The translations under genes were made by a program, and so were the position numbers. From contig JACKHN010000025.1 of the NCBI GenBank assembly GCA_020638975.1, forward strand, positions 1 through 64,000: a stretch of 64,000 bases of DNA. Direction: 5' to 3'. Numbering within the stretch: the stretch's first letter is position 1; each line of letters begins with the position of its first letter. Below the pieces are notes generated by a model. The model was given only the letters and a program-made list of their open reading frames with translations. It was not told the DNA's origin and did not search any database. Positions 26,976-36,900 of the stretch are shown here, piece after piece. This stretch comes from Planctomycetaceae bacterium. Its GTDB lineage: Bacteria > Planctomycetota > Planctomycetia > Pirellulales > Pirellulaceae.

Positions 26976-28289
26976 TTATTTCTGAGTTGTTCCTAATGCC
27001 GGAGCAGCGGGAGCGGCTGTCACATCAATTCTCGGTTGCCGCAATCGCGTAAACCACACGCCAATACACACGGCCAGCACGCCGAGACTCACGAGTTGCG
27101 AAATGGTTAGTGCTGTTCCCAGTTGTCCTGCTTCATCAGTGCGTATCGCCTCAAGCAAGAATCTCGCAATTGAGTAGAGAACAAGCAGCAACAGCAAAAC
27201 ATCTCCGTGCCGCCGTCGGAACGGGTAAGCGAACCAGAGGACCAGGCACAACAAGGTGGCGTTAATCGAGCTGTAGATTTGCGTTGGGTGAATGGGGTGG
27301 CTTCTTGCTGGCAACGCACCAATGGTCCAAGAAATATTGTCGGCGTTGATGGATATCGTCGGGGAACCGGCTAGGAGAATTCTCTGCGCGGATTCGAGGG
27401 ACGTGACCTCTTTCCCGTTCAATCGAGTGATCTGCATTCCCGTTTGCAGTCCTGCCGTCTCGGCTTTGCCTCCAGGTTCAACACTCAGAACGGTCACGCG
27501 ACCTTCTTTATCGACTCCCATTCGAAATCCGTGCAGTTCACCAATCGTCAATTGATGGGCGTAGGGCGGGCTGTAATGCCCCAGTTCGACCGAAGCATGC
27601 TGTGGAAAGGTAATGGCCAACGGCCACCCCTCACAGATTCCACCGTAGCAGCACCCGTTCATTAAGCACCCGATTCGACCGAAGGCCAATCCGATCGCCA
27701 TCCCAGGCGCGATGACATCGCCGATTTCAAACATCGACATCTGGTGCCGTCGCGAGAATAGATAGAGTCCGAGAATTCCACCGATCACCGAGCCGTAGAC
27801 AACAAGGCCACCCTCCGTGAACTTCAGCGTTGCACCAAGTGTTTCGAGCAACGTGTCGCGGCGGAACTCATCCCACTTCTGAATCACATAAAACAACCTC
27901 GCCCCGGGAATTGCCAACATAAACATCCAAAAGGCCAGCGAGTTGATCAACTCTGGGTCCATCCCGATCTGCTTCGCCCGATAGATGCTCAACGACATGC
28001 CGGCCACGATCCCAGCAACGACAAACATACCGTAGCCACGAATTGGCAAACCGAGCGGTTCTATTCCGGGCGGACGCGTCTCGAGCATCGGTAGTAACGC
28101 GTATAAGGCAATTCCGAACACGGCCATTAATGGTAGATATCCTTGCACCTCAGAAGTCCAGCCGTGCCGACGACTCAAGGCAATCAGCGCGATTACGCTG
28201 AACACCAGCCAAGCTCCGAGGGCCCAACCTAGTCCGAAGACAGGGATGCCTGCGACTTCATGGGGAATGTAAAAGAGTGTTTGTCGCAT
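26976..28289 (-). CDS. lgt: Prolipoprotein diacylglyceryl transferase with inserted PDZ domain
   Basis: 437 residues against about 270-300 for usual Lgt. Lgt core: PIRGYGMFVVAGIVAGMSL, EGGLVVYGSVIGGILGLYLFSRRH, then AFGRIGCLMNGCCYGG in place of the usual GRxGNFxN signature, and PTQIYSSINATLLC near the end. Between these, about residues 235-330, is a PDZ-like domain: GFRMGVDKEGRVTVLSVEPGGKAETAGLQTGMQITRLNG. Lgt transfers diacylglycerol to the lipobox cysteine of prolipoproteins in the inner membrane. Here the PDZ would lie in a periplasmic loop. The gene is third in the folK-panC-lgt run (15-bp gap after panC). Confidence 0.92.
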   Translation of the reverse strand: MRQTLFYIPHEVAGIPVFGLGWALGAWLVFSVIALIALSRRHGWTSEVQGYLPLMAVFGIALYALLPMLETRPPGIEPLGLPIRGYGMFVVAGIVAGMSLSIYRAKQIGMDPELINSLAFWMFMLAIPGARLFYVIQKWDEFRRDTLLETLGATLKFTEGGLVVYGSVIGGILGLYLFSRRHQMSMFEIGDVIAPGMAIGLAFGRIGCLMNGCCYGGICEGWPLAITFPQHASVELGHYSPPYAHQLTIGELHGFRMGVDKEGRVTVLSVEPGGKAETAGLQTGMQITRLNGKEVTSLESAQRILLAGSPTISINADNISWTIGALPARSHPIHPTQIYSSINATLLCLVLWFAYPFRRRHGDVLLLLLVLYSIARFLLEAIRTDEAGQLGTALTISQLVSLGVLAVCIGVWFTRLRQPRIDVTAAPAAPALGTTQK

Positions 28290-28304
28290 GGGATCTATTC
28301 AATC

Positions 28305-29168
28305 TCACTCGGCATTCAGCAAGGCGTTATCAATTAGTCGAGTCGAACCAAGGCGAACGGCAATTAAAGCGACAGCAGGGCGATCGATTTGGTCGATCGC
28401 CCCCAGCGTATCCGCATCAACCACGACCGCGTAGTCGATTTTGTTCACTCCCGCCTTGAGTAAGATATCCCGCATTCGCTCCGCAACGGCGGAGCTCTCG
28501 ATCGTTCCCCCTTGCACCTGTCGAACTGCCTCGTCCAAGGCTTGCGACAAGGCAACCGCGCGAACTCGATCTTCAGGGCTTAGGTATCGATTTCGCGAAC
28601 TCATCGCAAGTCCATCTGGTTCACGAATGATTGGGCAAACTTGAATTTCGGTGGGAACGTTCAAGTCCTCGGCCATGTGCCGGATAACCTGACACTGCTG
28701 AAAATCTTTTTGTCCGAAAAACGCGACATCCGCCGGTAGCAAGTTAAATAATTTCAGTACTATCGTAGCGACGCCACGAAAGTGTTCGGGCCGGTACTGT
28801 CCCTCAAGTGGATCAGCTACAGCGGGCGGCAGGACATACGTCGAAAATCCTTTTGGATACAACTCATCCCGCTCTGGCATAAAGACAACGTCGACGCCAA
28901 GCTCGTGCAGCGCTTCCAAGTCCTCGTCGATCGTCCGCGGGTACTTGTCAAAATCCTCATTGGGACCAAACTGCGCCGGATTCACGAAGATCGTCACGGC
29001 GACGAACTCACAAACTTTTTGTGCGGCGCGAACCAAGCTCAAGTGCCCCTCGTGAAGAGCTCCCATCGTCGGTACCAGCCCAATGCGTTTCCCAGAGTGC
29101 CGCGCGGCAAGAATACCGTGTCGGATGTCGGAAGCAGTTCTAATGATTTGAATTGGTACGTCGGGCAT
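28305..29168 (-). CDS. panC: Pantothenate synthetase
   Basis: 287 residues, full length. It carries VPTMGALHEGHLSLVRAA with the HxGH nucleotidyl motif, VTIFVNPAQFGPNEDFDKYPRT, PLEGQYRPEHFRGVATIVLKLFN and PIIREPDGLAMSSRNRYLSP, all diagnostic for PanC, which joins pantoate to beta-alanine with ATP. The start follows the folK stop by 15 bp and lgt follows 15 bp downstream, so all three are probably one transcript. Cytoplasmic, essential for coenzyme A synthesis. Confidence 0.97.
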   Translation of the reverse strand: MPDVPIQIIRTASDIRHGILAARHSGKRIGLVPTMGALHEGHLSLVRAAQKVCEFVAVTIFVNPAQFGPNEDFDKYPRTIDEDLEALHELGVDVVFMPERDELYPKGFSTYVLPPAVADPLEGQYRPEHFRGVATIVLKLFNLLPADVAFFGQKDFQQCQVIRHMAEDLNVPTEIQVCPIIREPDGLAMSSRNRYLSPEDRVRAVALSQALDEAVRQVQGGTIESSAVAERMRDILLKAGVNKIDYAVVVDADTLGAIDQIDRPAVALIAVRLGSTRLIDNALLNAE

Positions 29169-29183
29169 AAAGTAATGTCGTCG

Positions 29184-30161
29184 TTACATAGCCAGGATCG
29201 CGGCGACGATCTCTTCTTCATTCCACGATGGATTCGCTGCATTCAAACGCAGGATTGGCGGCTGTCCGGGCTGTCGCAACAACTCACCAAGGTTGCGTTG
29301 GATCGTATCGTAAGAATTGTCAGCGTCTCCCGCTCCCAGCTCGACAAGCACGATCAGCTTCGGCGAGATCGTATCAGGGCTGGAATCGTGCAATGCTTGC
29401 TTCAATTGTTGGTAGTGTTCGGTTGATAAGTGCGTGGCATAGGCGAGAGACTGTCCCAACCAAAAATCACTTATCAAATATCGCTCTCTCTTAGTCGGGA
29501 CATCGGTTTGAAGCAGTACGCTTCGGCGAGATATGAATTCTATCTCTGTCTGCAACGAGGGAATAGGCGAGGGTTTGATCTGCGAGTCCACAGCCAAGTC
29601 ATCGGATATTGCGATGGATTCGGTTCTTTTGGATGCCACAGCGGCCAGCTTGGATTTGCCGAGCTTCGGCACGCCGGTCACTGCGATGTAATTTGGTGCC
29701 TGCCCTAAATGTTCCAACATTTCGGCGACACTGCGACCTAACAACGGGTGGACCATCGTTGGCGCGATCTCTGCCGCCGGCGCGAGGACAAAGCGACGAA
29801 AGGCCATTCGGGGGTGGGGCAACACAAGTCGCTCGTCGTCAATTACGACGTCGTCATACAACAACAGATCCAGATCCAGCGACCGGGCTCCCCATCGAAT
29901 ATCCCGTGTCCGAGAGGCTGCGATCTCCAGTAACTGCAACTCGTGCAGTAAGGCCACAGGCGGAAGTGAGGTTTCGATGACCGCTGCCGCATTCATAAAC
30001 TCGCCTTGCCCAGCAGGACCGCCTACGGGTTGCGTGGCGTGCCGACTACTTACGCTGCGCACGACGATGGCAGAGCTAGCCTCCATCGCGGCGAGAGCCG
30101 AGTCGATAACATGCGAACGATCCCCCAGATTGGAGCCTATGCTGATCAGACACTCAGCCAC
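29184..30161 (-). CDS. folK: FolK (HPPK) fused to deoxynucleoside-kinase-like domain
   Basis: 325 residues from a GTG at 30161. Residues 1-160 are HPPK: CLISIGSNLGDR, FMNAAAVIETSLPP, and RTRDIRWGARSLDLDLLLYDD, which adds pyrophosphate to the pterin precursor of folate. Residues 180-325 look like a degenerate deoxynucleoside kinase: a P-loop in YIAVTGVPKLGKSKLAAVAS, then ISDFWLGQSLAYATHLSTEHYQQL. The dNK substrate motifs rich in E and P after the P-loop seem lost. Similar FolK-dNK fusions are known elsewhere in bacteria. First gene of folK-panC-lgt. The strong hairpin at 30194-30234 lies only about 33 nt before the start. Confidence 0.9.
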   Translation of the reverse strand: MAECLISIGSNLGDRSHVIDSALAAMEASSAIVVRSVSSRHATQPVGGPAGQGEFMNAAAVIETSLPPVALLHELQLLEIAASRTRDIRWGARSLDLDLLLYDDVVIDDERLVLPHPRMAFRRFVLAPAAEIAPTMVHPLLGRSVAEMLEHLGQAPNYIAVTGVPKLGKSKLAAVASKRTESIAISDDLAVDSQIKPSPIPSLQTEIEFISRRSVLLQTDVPTKRERYLISDFWLGQSLAYATHLSTEHYQQLKQALHDSSPDTISPKLIVLVELGAGDADNSYDTIQRNLGELLRQPGQPPILRLNAANPSWNEEEIVAAILAM

Positions 30162-30193
30162 GTTCTTGCTCAGAAAAGATAGCGAAGCAGAAT

Positions 30194-30234
30194 AAAAAAG
30201 CGGCGACGAGGAAGTTCCGTTTCCTCGTCGCCGC
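30194..30234 (-). terminator. Intrinsic terminator hairpin ahead of folK
   Basis: Read on the minus strand: GCGGCGACGAGGAA, a 7-nt loop, TTCCTCGTCGCCGC, then TTTTTT. A perfect 14-bp stem plus U-run. It ends about 33 nt before the folK start codon, so it either ends an upstream RNA or attenuates folK. Confidence 0.85.
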
Positions 30235-30236
30235 TA

Positions 30237-30360
30237 TTAGGAGCCCAACGCCGTCCGTGCGCAGTCGACTCGAAGAAACTCGGGGAGGACTTCCAAACCA
30301 CGACCGAAGCCGCCGGCTCTCGTTCCATTCGGGCACCGCCCCCCGCGTTACACATCTAGC
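30237..30360 (-). ncRNA. Candidate structured leader or small RNA
   Basis: G+C-rich minus-strand sequence beginning near GCGGGGGGCGGTGCCC and containing complementary blocks (GAGCC with GGCTC; GCCGGCGGCTTCGGT). TTCTTCGAGTCGACTGC at 30261-30277 can pair with the 5' arm of the following terminator through about 12 bp with bulges, so an antiterminator form is possible. It matches no RNA family I recognise; the SRP, 6S and THF-riboswitch signatures are absent. No clear promoter was found. Confidence 0.4.
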
Positions 30361-30751
30361 TGTTTAAAGCCGTACTCAGCTTAAAAGGTCTTTCTTCAAC
30401 AAGAGCTTCGCGAGACACGACACCACACAGCACGCCAGCTTAACGAGCGCAGCAATGACCGATTGCAAGTAAGTCTATTACGACCGATTCAGCAGTTTCA
30501 GTCGCATATCGCCAAGTATCAACTCATACGAGGCAGAGAGAATCGCGAAGTTCCGTTTAACAACAGAGACCACATTGTGCTGACTCAGCGAGTCTTGTCA
30601 AGCAACGCAACGACGACTTTTTTTCTTGTCGATAACTTTCGCGAAGGAAGTCTGTTTTGCACTTGCATTCCGGCGATGAATTGCGCAGCTGGCAGTGAGT
30701 CCGAGGCATCGTGCTCACCTTCATGCGGTCGTTAAATCGATTCTCCGGCTC

Positions 30752-30798
30752 CAATCAAGAGACCGGTTATTCCGTTTATACCGGTGAGCGCTTGATTG
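30752..30798. repeat. Imperfect hairpin
   Basis: Nested inverted repeats: CAATCAAG / CTTGATTG outside and ACCGGTTAT / ATACCGGT inside. It lies in the long gap 30162-31017, just before element A copy 2. Between 30361 and 30751 no gene is supported. Confidence 0.6.
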
Positions 30799-30817
30799 AA
30801 TGAGCAATGTGTTCAAG

Positions 30818-30917
30818 GGTAGTGGTACAGATTGCCGTAAGTCGGGCACTCCTGCCCGACAAAAGACGGCCAAGAGTGGCCATCCTACTTTCAGGAATCG
30901 CAAACTGTACCACTACC
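30818..30917 (+). mobile_element. Miniature inverted-repeat element A, copy 2 (100 bp)
   Basis: Terminal inverted repeats GGTAGTGGTACAG / CTGTACCACTACC are perfect over 13 bp. The two internal hairpins match copy 1. It is bounded by the 8-bp duplication TGTTCAAG (30810-30817 and 30918-30925). Confidence 0.93.
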
Positions 30918-31017
30918 TGTTCAAGCAACGCCTTGAACCAAGTCGCGATCGCATCGTAATATGGATGACTTGCGTTTCCCGTCTTCGCTTCGTCCCATGC
31001 ACCGGCAAGATCCCACT

Positions 31018-31884
31018 ATGAATTCTTTCTCTGCGGATGATGAAGTCAGTACTGACGCGTTGCGGGAAGTCGTATTGCGACTGGCCGACGAACTTCAGTC
31101 ACAAGATGTCGAAGGCATTCCGAGTGAGCGTGTTGAACTGCTTGAGCGAGTGATTGGACGCGACGCTTGTCGACGACTCGGCATTTATGCGTTGCCGCCC
31201 GATTTCATCTTGTCGGTAGTGATTCCCGTCTATAACGAAGCCAATACGCTTGAAAGAGTCATTGCAAGAGTTCGCGAGACGCACTTGCCAATGGAAATTA
31301 TCTGCGTCGACGATGGCAGCAAAGATGGCACGAGAGAAGTTCTGGAACGGCTGGCCGCAGAGCAAAATATCAAAGCCGTCTTCCACGAACGGAATCAAGG
31401 TAAGGGAGCCGCCTTGCGAACCGGATTCATTGAGGCAACGGGGGACATCGTCGTCGTCCAAGACGCCGACATGGAGTACGATCCGCAGGACTTGCGCCTT
31501 TTGCTGCAGCCGATCCTCGATGGCGGCGCGGATGTCGTGTACGGCAGTCGCTTCAGCGGACCGGATCGAGCGGTCTCTCCCCTCTGGCATCTTGCCGCTA
31601 ATAAATTGATCACCAATCTGTTTAACATCTTTCACGGGCATCGCTTTACCGATGTCGAAACGTGTTACAAACTCTTCCGTCGCGAGCTAATCCAAGAAGT
31701 CGCACCGAAGCTGCGTGAGAAACGGTTCGGCATCGAACTGGAGATGACAGCACGCCTGTTGAAGAACCGCAATGTCCGGTTTCACGAACGGCCAATCCGT
31801 TATGAACGACGTTCCTATGCCGAAGGGAAGAAGATCGGCTGGCGCGACGGACTTTGGGCTCTTTGGTGTATCGTGCGATACTAA
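31018..31884 (+). CDS. Family 2 glycosyltransferase
   Basis: 288 residues from the ATG at 31018; the open frame extends 19 codons upstream, but that start has no better support. After a helical N-terminus, the GT-A core begins SVVIPVYNEANTLERVI, with IICVDDGSKDGT and VVVQDADMEYDP giving the nucleotide-sugar and metal-binding aspartates (DxD-like DAD), then GADVVYGSRFSG and ETCYKLFRREL. This is the dolichyl-phosphate mannose synthase-like group. There are no C-terminal membrane helices. It would move a sugar from an activated donor to a lipid carrier or glycan; donor and acceptor are unknown. Confidence 0.92.
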   Translation: MNSFSADDEVSTDALREVVLRLADELQSQDVEGIPSERVELLERVIGRDACRRLGIYALPPDFILSVVIPVYNEANTLERVIARVRETHLPMEIICVDDGSKDGTREVLERLAAEQNIKAVFHERNQGKGAALRTGFIEATGDIVVVQDADMEYDPQDLRLLLQPILDGGADVVYGSRFSGPDRAVSPLWHLAANKLITNLFNIFHGHRFTDVETCYKLFRRELIQEVAPKLREKRFGIELEMTARLLKNRNVRFHERPIRYERRSYAEGKKIGWRDGLWALWCIVRY

Positions 31885-32050
31885 GTCCAGTCGCTAGCAA
31901 ACAGAGCCGCTGACACCGCCTCAGGCCGCTAGCACGACCGATCTTGACCTACGTGTCACTGCCGACTATTGTCCGCAGCCCGAACTTATCAGCTTCGGTG
32001 CGCAGTTCTCATCTTTCGGCAAACTACCTCGACATGAATGGAGCGACACG

Positions 32051-33865
32051 ATGTCGCATGCCCAAGCTTTCCAGCGGCGGCTCACTTGGCTCAGTGTCTT
32101 CGTCTTCTGCACGAACGGTTGCAGTTCGCCACTGTTTCTTGCACAGAGTCCCGACGTCGGTGAGTTTGAAAAACTTGTCGAAGAGGAAGCGACCACCAAA
32201 TTCGTCGGCGACATCGCTTCGCCTTGGGGCGATCGCTGGTTGAAGATCGAGGGTGTCGCGCTAGTCACACAACTAAGCGGTACGGGTAGCAACCCTCCGC
32301 CTTCGCCACTCTTAGAGCAATTGAAGAAAGAGATGCAGACTCACGAAGTCCGTGGTTCTCGTGAGGCACTGGCGTCGACAGATACCGCGATGGTAATGGT
32401 AGGTGGATACATTCCACCGGGGGCTCAGAAGGGTGATACGTTTGATCTCAAAGTCGTTGTGCCTCCACGTTCACGTACGGAGTCGCTGCGAGGTGGTTGG
32501 GTCATGCCAGCACGCATGCGGCAAGTCATGATGATCGAGTCGTCCTTGCACTCGGGTAACGTCGCCGGAATCGGACAGGGAGAGATCCTGGTCGACGCAC
32601 TGTTTGAAACCTCCGATGACGAAACCAAAGAGACGCAAGGACGAGTTATCGGCGGCGGCGTCGTGATGCAACCGAGACAATTTGGGCTTGGTATCTTCGA
32701 TGAACACAGTTCCGTTCGGACCAGTTCGATGATTGGCGCTGCGATCAATGAACGCTTCCATCACTTTGATCGAGGTGAGCAATCCGGGGTTGCTAAGCCA
32801 CTCCGCGACAATCAAGTCGAGCTGGCATTACATCATCGTTACAAGCACAACTTCGACCGGTACAAGTACGTCATTCTCAATATCGCCGTTGGCGAGACTC
32901 CCGCTGAACGCTCGGTGCGGTTGCTGAAGCTTGATCGCATGTTGCACGAACCCATTACGGCTCAGCGAGCGGCAATTCGGCTGGAAGCAATTGGAGACGC
33001 CGCTGTTCCCATCCTGCGAAAGGGTATTGCTTCGTCCGATCCCGAAGTCAGATTCTATGCCGCTGAAGCCTTGGCCTACTTGGACCAACCGTCGGCTGCT
33101 GAAGCACTCTATGACGCGGCTCGGGTTGAAAGAGCATTTCGTTGGCGTGCGATGACCGCCTTAGCGGCGATGGAGCACGCGACGGCACAAGATGCGTTGG
33201 TCAAGCTGCTCGATTCGCCGAGCGCCGAGACTCGCTACGGAGCGTTTCGCGCGTTGCGGGCGAACGATCCCAGCGATCCGCTTGTCAGCGGGCAAGTCCT
33301 GAATAAGAGCTTCGGCTACCACACGATCGGGAGCAAAGCCGACCCGGTGATTCACTTCTCCAAATCCAAACGCCCTGAGATCGTCGTATTCGGACACGGC
33401 CAACGAATCGATCCGCCCGCGTTTCTCTTCGCCGGCAAGGAAATTATGATCAAAGCGGTCGATCGCGAGAAGCTGAAAGTCAGTTCATTCAAGCCGGGCG
33501 AAGAAACCGAAAGCGTGTTTTGCTCACCGACAGTTGATGATTTGATCCACGCCATCGTTGATCTCGGTGGTGGTTACCAAGAAGTGCTCGTCGCGATGCA
33601 AGCCGCGAAGAAAGGCGGCTATCTCGATGCGAGAGTTGAGGTAGGCGCTTTACCCTCAGCGACGCGATCCTATCACCGCGAGGAAGACAGTAGCGTTGCT
33701 GAAAGCCGCTATCATGTGACGGACCAAATCCCGGCGATGTTCGAGGACCGATTGGACGAAACACAATCGGATAAAGCGTCGGACGATCTTCTGGATTCGC
33801 CAAATATCGATGCTCCAGAGCCGACGGACGAAGGCTGGTTTGCTAGAATGAAGGGCTGGTTCTAG
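32051..33865 (+). CDS. FlgI-like (P-ring) lipoprotein with HEAT-type repeats
   Basis: 604 residues. An N-terminal lipoprotein signal ends near residue 24 (WLSVFVFCTNGCSSP). Residues 50-270 resemble flagellar P-ring FlgI: WLKIEGVALVTQLSGTGSNPP, AMVMVGGYIPPGAQKGDTFDLKVVVPP and TESLRGGWVMPARM parallel the family's opening blocks. Residues 280-430 are HEAT/armadillo-type repeats (LEAIGDAAVPILRKGIASSDPEVRFYAAEALAYL). The remainder is a C-terminal domain with an acidic end. Usual FlgI is about 370 residues and lacks the repeats. It may act as a ring-like outer-envelope component or be a non-flagellar derivative. fliM is the only other flagellar gene in the window. Confidence 0.75.
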   Translation: MSHAQAFQRRLTWLSVFVFCTNGCSSPLFLAQSPDVGEFEKLVEEEATTKFVGDIASPWGDRWLKIEGVALVTQLSGTGSNPPPSPLLEQLKKEMQTHEVRGSREALASTDTAMVMVGGYIPPGAQKGDTFDLKVVVPPRSRTESLRGGWVMPARMRQVMMIESSLHSGNVAGIGQGEILVDALFETSDDETKETQGRVIGGGVVMQPRQFGLGIFDEHSSVRTSSMIGAAINERFHHFDRGEQSGVAKPLRDNQVELALHHRYKHNFDRYKYVILNIAVGETPAERSVRLLKLDRMLHEPITAQRAAIRLEAIGDAAVPILRKGIASSDPEVRFYAAEALAYLDQPSAAEALYDAARVERAFRWRAMTALAAMEHATAQDALVKLLDSPSAETRYGAFRALRANDPSDPLVSGQVLNKSFGYHTIGSKADPVIHFSKSKRPEIVVFGHGQRIDPPAFLFAGKEIMIKAVDREKLKVSSFKPGEETESVFCSPTVDDLIHAIVDLGGGYQEVLVAMQAAKKGGYLDARVEVGALPSATRSYHREEDSSVAESRYHVTDQIPAMFEDRLDETQSDKASDDLLDSPNIDAPEPTDEGWFARMKGWF

Positions 33866-33978
33866 GAAATTCGCGAGCGGAGAGTCGAGGGCCAGATGCA
33901 GTCGCGAGCGGCAAGCGATCGCAATACCGCCAGTCATATTTGATTCTCCTTCATCCTTCATCCCTCATCGTTCATCCC

Positions 33979-36900
33979 ATGCTCAAAGCTCTAGAACTTA
34001 TCGGCTTCAAAAGCTTCGCCGACAAGACTCGCTTTGAGTTTCCGCCGGGGATCACGGTTGTCGTCGGTCCCAATGGCTCGGGCAAGTCGAATATCGTTGA
34101 TGCGATGAAGTGGGTGCTCGGAGCTCAAAGTGCCAAAGCGCTCCGTGGCAAGGACATGTCGGACGTCATCTTCAAAGGATCGTCCGAGGGCGGGCGGAAG
34201 ATGCTCAATGCCGCCGAAGCCACCATCATCTTCGACAACGCCGAGAATCGTTTGCCAATCGAGGCTCCTGAGGTACACGTCTCTCGCCGCGTGTATCGCA
34301 GTGGCGAAAGCGAGTACTTGATCAACGGACAGCCGTGCCGCCTGAAAGACATCCGCGATTTGTTCCGCGGCACCGGTGTCGGCACCGACGCGTACAGCCT
34401 TATCGAGCAGGGCAAAGTCGAGCGAATGCTGCAAGCGTCCGCCAAGGATCGCCGAGCGATGTTCGAGGAAGCGGCTGGGATCAGCCGATTCAAAGCCAAG
34501 AAAGTCGAGGCGCAACGCCGCCTCGGTCGCGTCGAACAAAACTTGCTGCGACTGTCGGACATCGTCGAAGAAGTCGATAGCCGCTTGCGGAGCGTGCGGT
34601 CGCAGGCCACGAAGGCCCGCCGTTATCGCGAGTACTCCGGGCGATTACAGCAACTGCGTACGCAAGTCGGTCTGACGGACTGGTGGCGGTTGTCGCGAGA
34701 GGCCGCTCAGTTTGAATCAGAGCAGCAACGGCTCAAGGATGAATCCGCAGCCGCAGCGGCCGAGTTGGAAGCTTTGGAAGCACGTTCTCTCGAGCAAGAA
34801 GTCGAGATTACTAACGCGGTCGAGATGACTCGCGTCAGCGAAAACCAACTGGCTCGTAACCGCGAACAGATCGTCGTCCGCGAATCGTCGTGTGATCAAT
34901 CGCGAGCCACGATGCAGGATCTCGAAGACATCGCAGCTCGTCATCGCCGACAACTCGCCGCCATGACCGGCCGCGCGGGAGACCTGCAAGCAAGGCTCAA
35001 GGAGACGACGGACGGTCTGCGCGACGCCCAAGAAGCCTACGACCAGATCCGAGGCCGCGTCACAAGCCACGAGCGAGCGCTGGCGGAAGTTACGTCCCAA
35101 CTGGAACGGCTTCGTGCTGATCGAGAAACTCGCCGCGCTGAACACGCAGACGGCCTGAAAGCGGTCTCGGTGCTGGGGGGGCGAATCAGCAGTCGCGAGT
35201 CGCAGCTAGAATCATTGCGCACCGCCCAGGAGCGGGCTCAACAGCGATTGACGGAGTTGGGGACAACCGTTCGCGTCTGCTCCGAAGAGTTGGCTGCTGC
35301 GACAAACGCCGACGAGACGTTTGCCCACGAAGTCGCGACCAAGCGAGCTGCGTTAGACGGGGCACGCGCCAATCTTGTTTCGCTTCGAAAAGAACTGGCG
35401 GCTAAACAAGACGAACTCAATGGACTGCAACACCGCCAGAGTACGGTTCGCGAGCGGGCGCTGGTACTCAAAGAATTGGAAGAGAGCCGTGAGGGACTCA
35501 GTGCTGGTGTCCGAGACGTCCTCGTTGCAGCAGGCGATGCCACCGACGGACCGCTCGCCGATGTGAAGGGGCTCGTCGCCGACTTGCTACAAGTTTCGGT
35601 CGATATCGCGCCGCTTGTCGATGTCGCGTTGGGCGATCGTGCTCAGCATCTGGTGGTCTCGGGCGACTCGTTGCTCGACGAGATCCAAAGCCATCGTTAT
35701 CGTCCCGCCGGTCGCGTTGGCTTCATGCAGCTCGAAGCCGCACTTGACGACCGCCATCGCGCGAACCTTGCTGGTCGGCCAGGTGTGATCGGGCGTGCCG
35801 ATCAATTGGTAACCTGCAACAAGCATTTTGAACCCATCAAGCAACGACTGCTTGGCGACACTTGGTTTGTCGAGTCGCTGTCGATTGCCTTGGCGCTGAG
35901 TGCGACCGCGGGACGCGGCTGCCGATTTGTGACGAGTAATGGCGAGTTGGTCGAACCCGACGGGGCGATCATTCTCGGGCCCAAGCTCTCCGCAATGGGG
36001 CTGGTTTCGCGGCGCAGCGAGTTGCGCGATTTGCAGACGCAAGTCGAAACACTGCGCACAAGTATTGAAGTTGCCGTTGGCGAAGTGACTTCTTTGGCCG
36101 ACAGCGTCAAATCTCAAGATGTTGCCGTCACCCAGCTTGATGTCGAACACAGCGAAGCCAACAAGTCGCTTGTCGAGGCCCAGGCTCAATCGCGTTCGCT
36201 TCGCGAACGCCTGGAAAACCTGAATCGCGAGCAAGGCACGTTGACCGAGGAAATGAATGCGGCTCGCGCCGAACAACAGTCGCTCGCCGCCGAACTAGAT
36301 ACGGATCGTGCCGAGTTGACCAAGCTGGAGAGCGTTATTTCAGTCGCTGAGGCGGCTGTCGCCGCCGTCGTGAATCGGCTGGGCGACTTGGAAAAGAAGC
36401 GAGAAGAACATGCGCTCGAAGCCACCACGGCCAAAGTGGATCTCGCCAAGAGCGAACAACGTCTGGAGAGCCTGCAAGCTCGCATGACACAGTTCGAAGA
36501 GGATCGCCGCGAGCGAACACGAGCGATCGATGATTCGCGGAGCCAGTTGGCGGAGAGTTCGCAGAAGCTGCTCGATACTCGACGCGAGATTCTTCGCACG
36601 ACCTCAGAACTGGCGGAGATGTACCTCCGCAAGGAGTTGATCGAAGCAGAAATTGCTTCTCGCGCTGCCGAACGCGAACGTCTGCAGATCGAGAAGCGTG
36701 ACCTGTCTTCAACGCTACAGTCTCTGCGTCGCAAAACGCAGAAGTTGGAAGAGCAGCTTCACAAGATCGAGTTGTCTGTCGGAAACTTGGAGCACGAACG
36801 CCGCACGCTGGCCGATCGTATTCGCGACGACTACGGCATCGAACTCGCCGACGTGGGCAATGAACCTACCGAAGAGGAGCAACAGGAACGCGAGGAAGTC

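Noticed and set aside
30170..30355. 60-residue open frames over the folK leader
   Set aside because: They read through a terminator hairpin and have no family or ribosome-binding site; RNA is the better explanation.
30237..30360. SRP (4.5S), 6S or THF-riboswitch RNA
   Set aside because: The GGAAGGAAGCAG loop of SRP, the 6S central-bubble signature and the THF core were not found.
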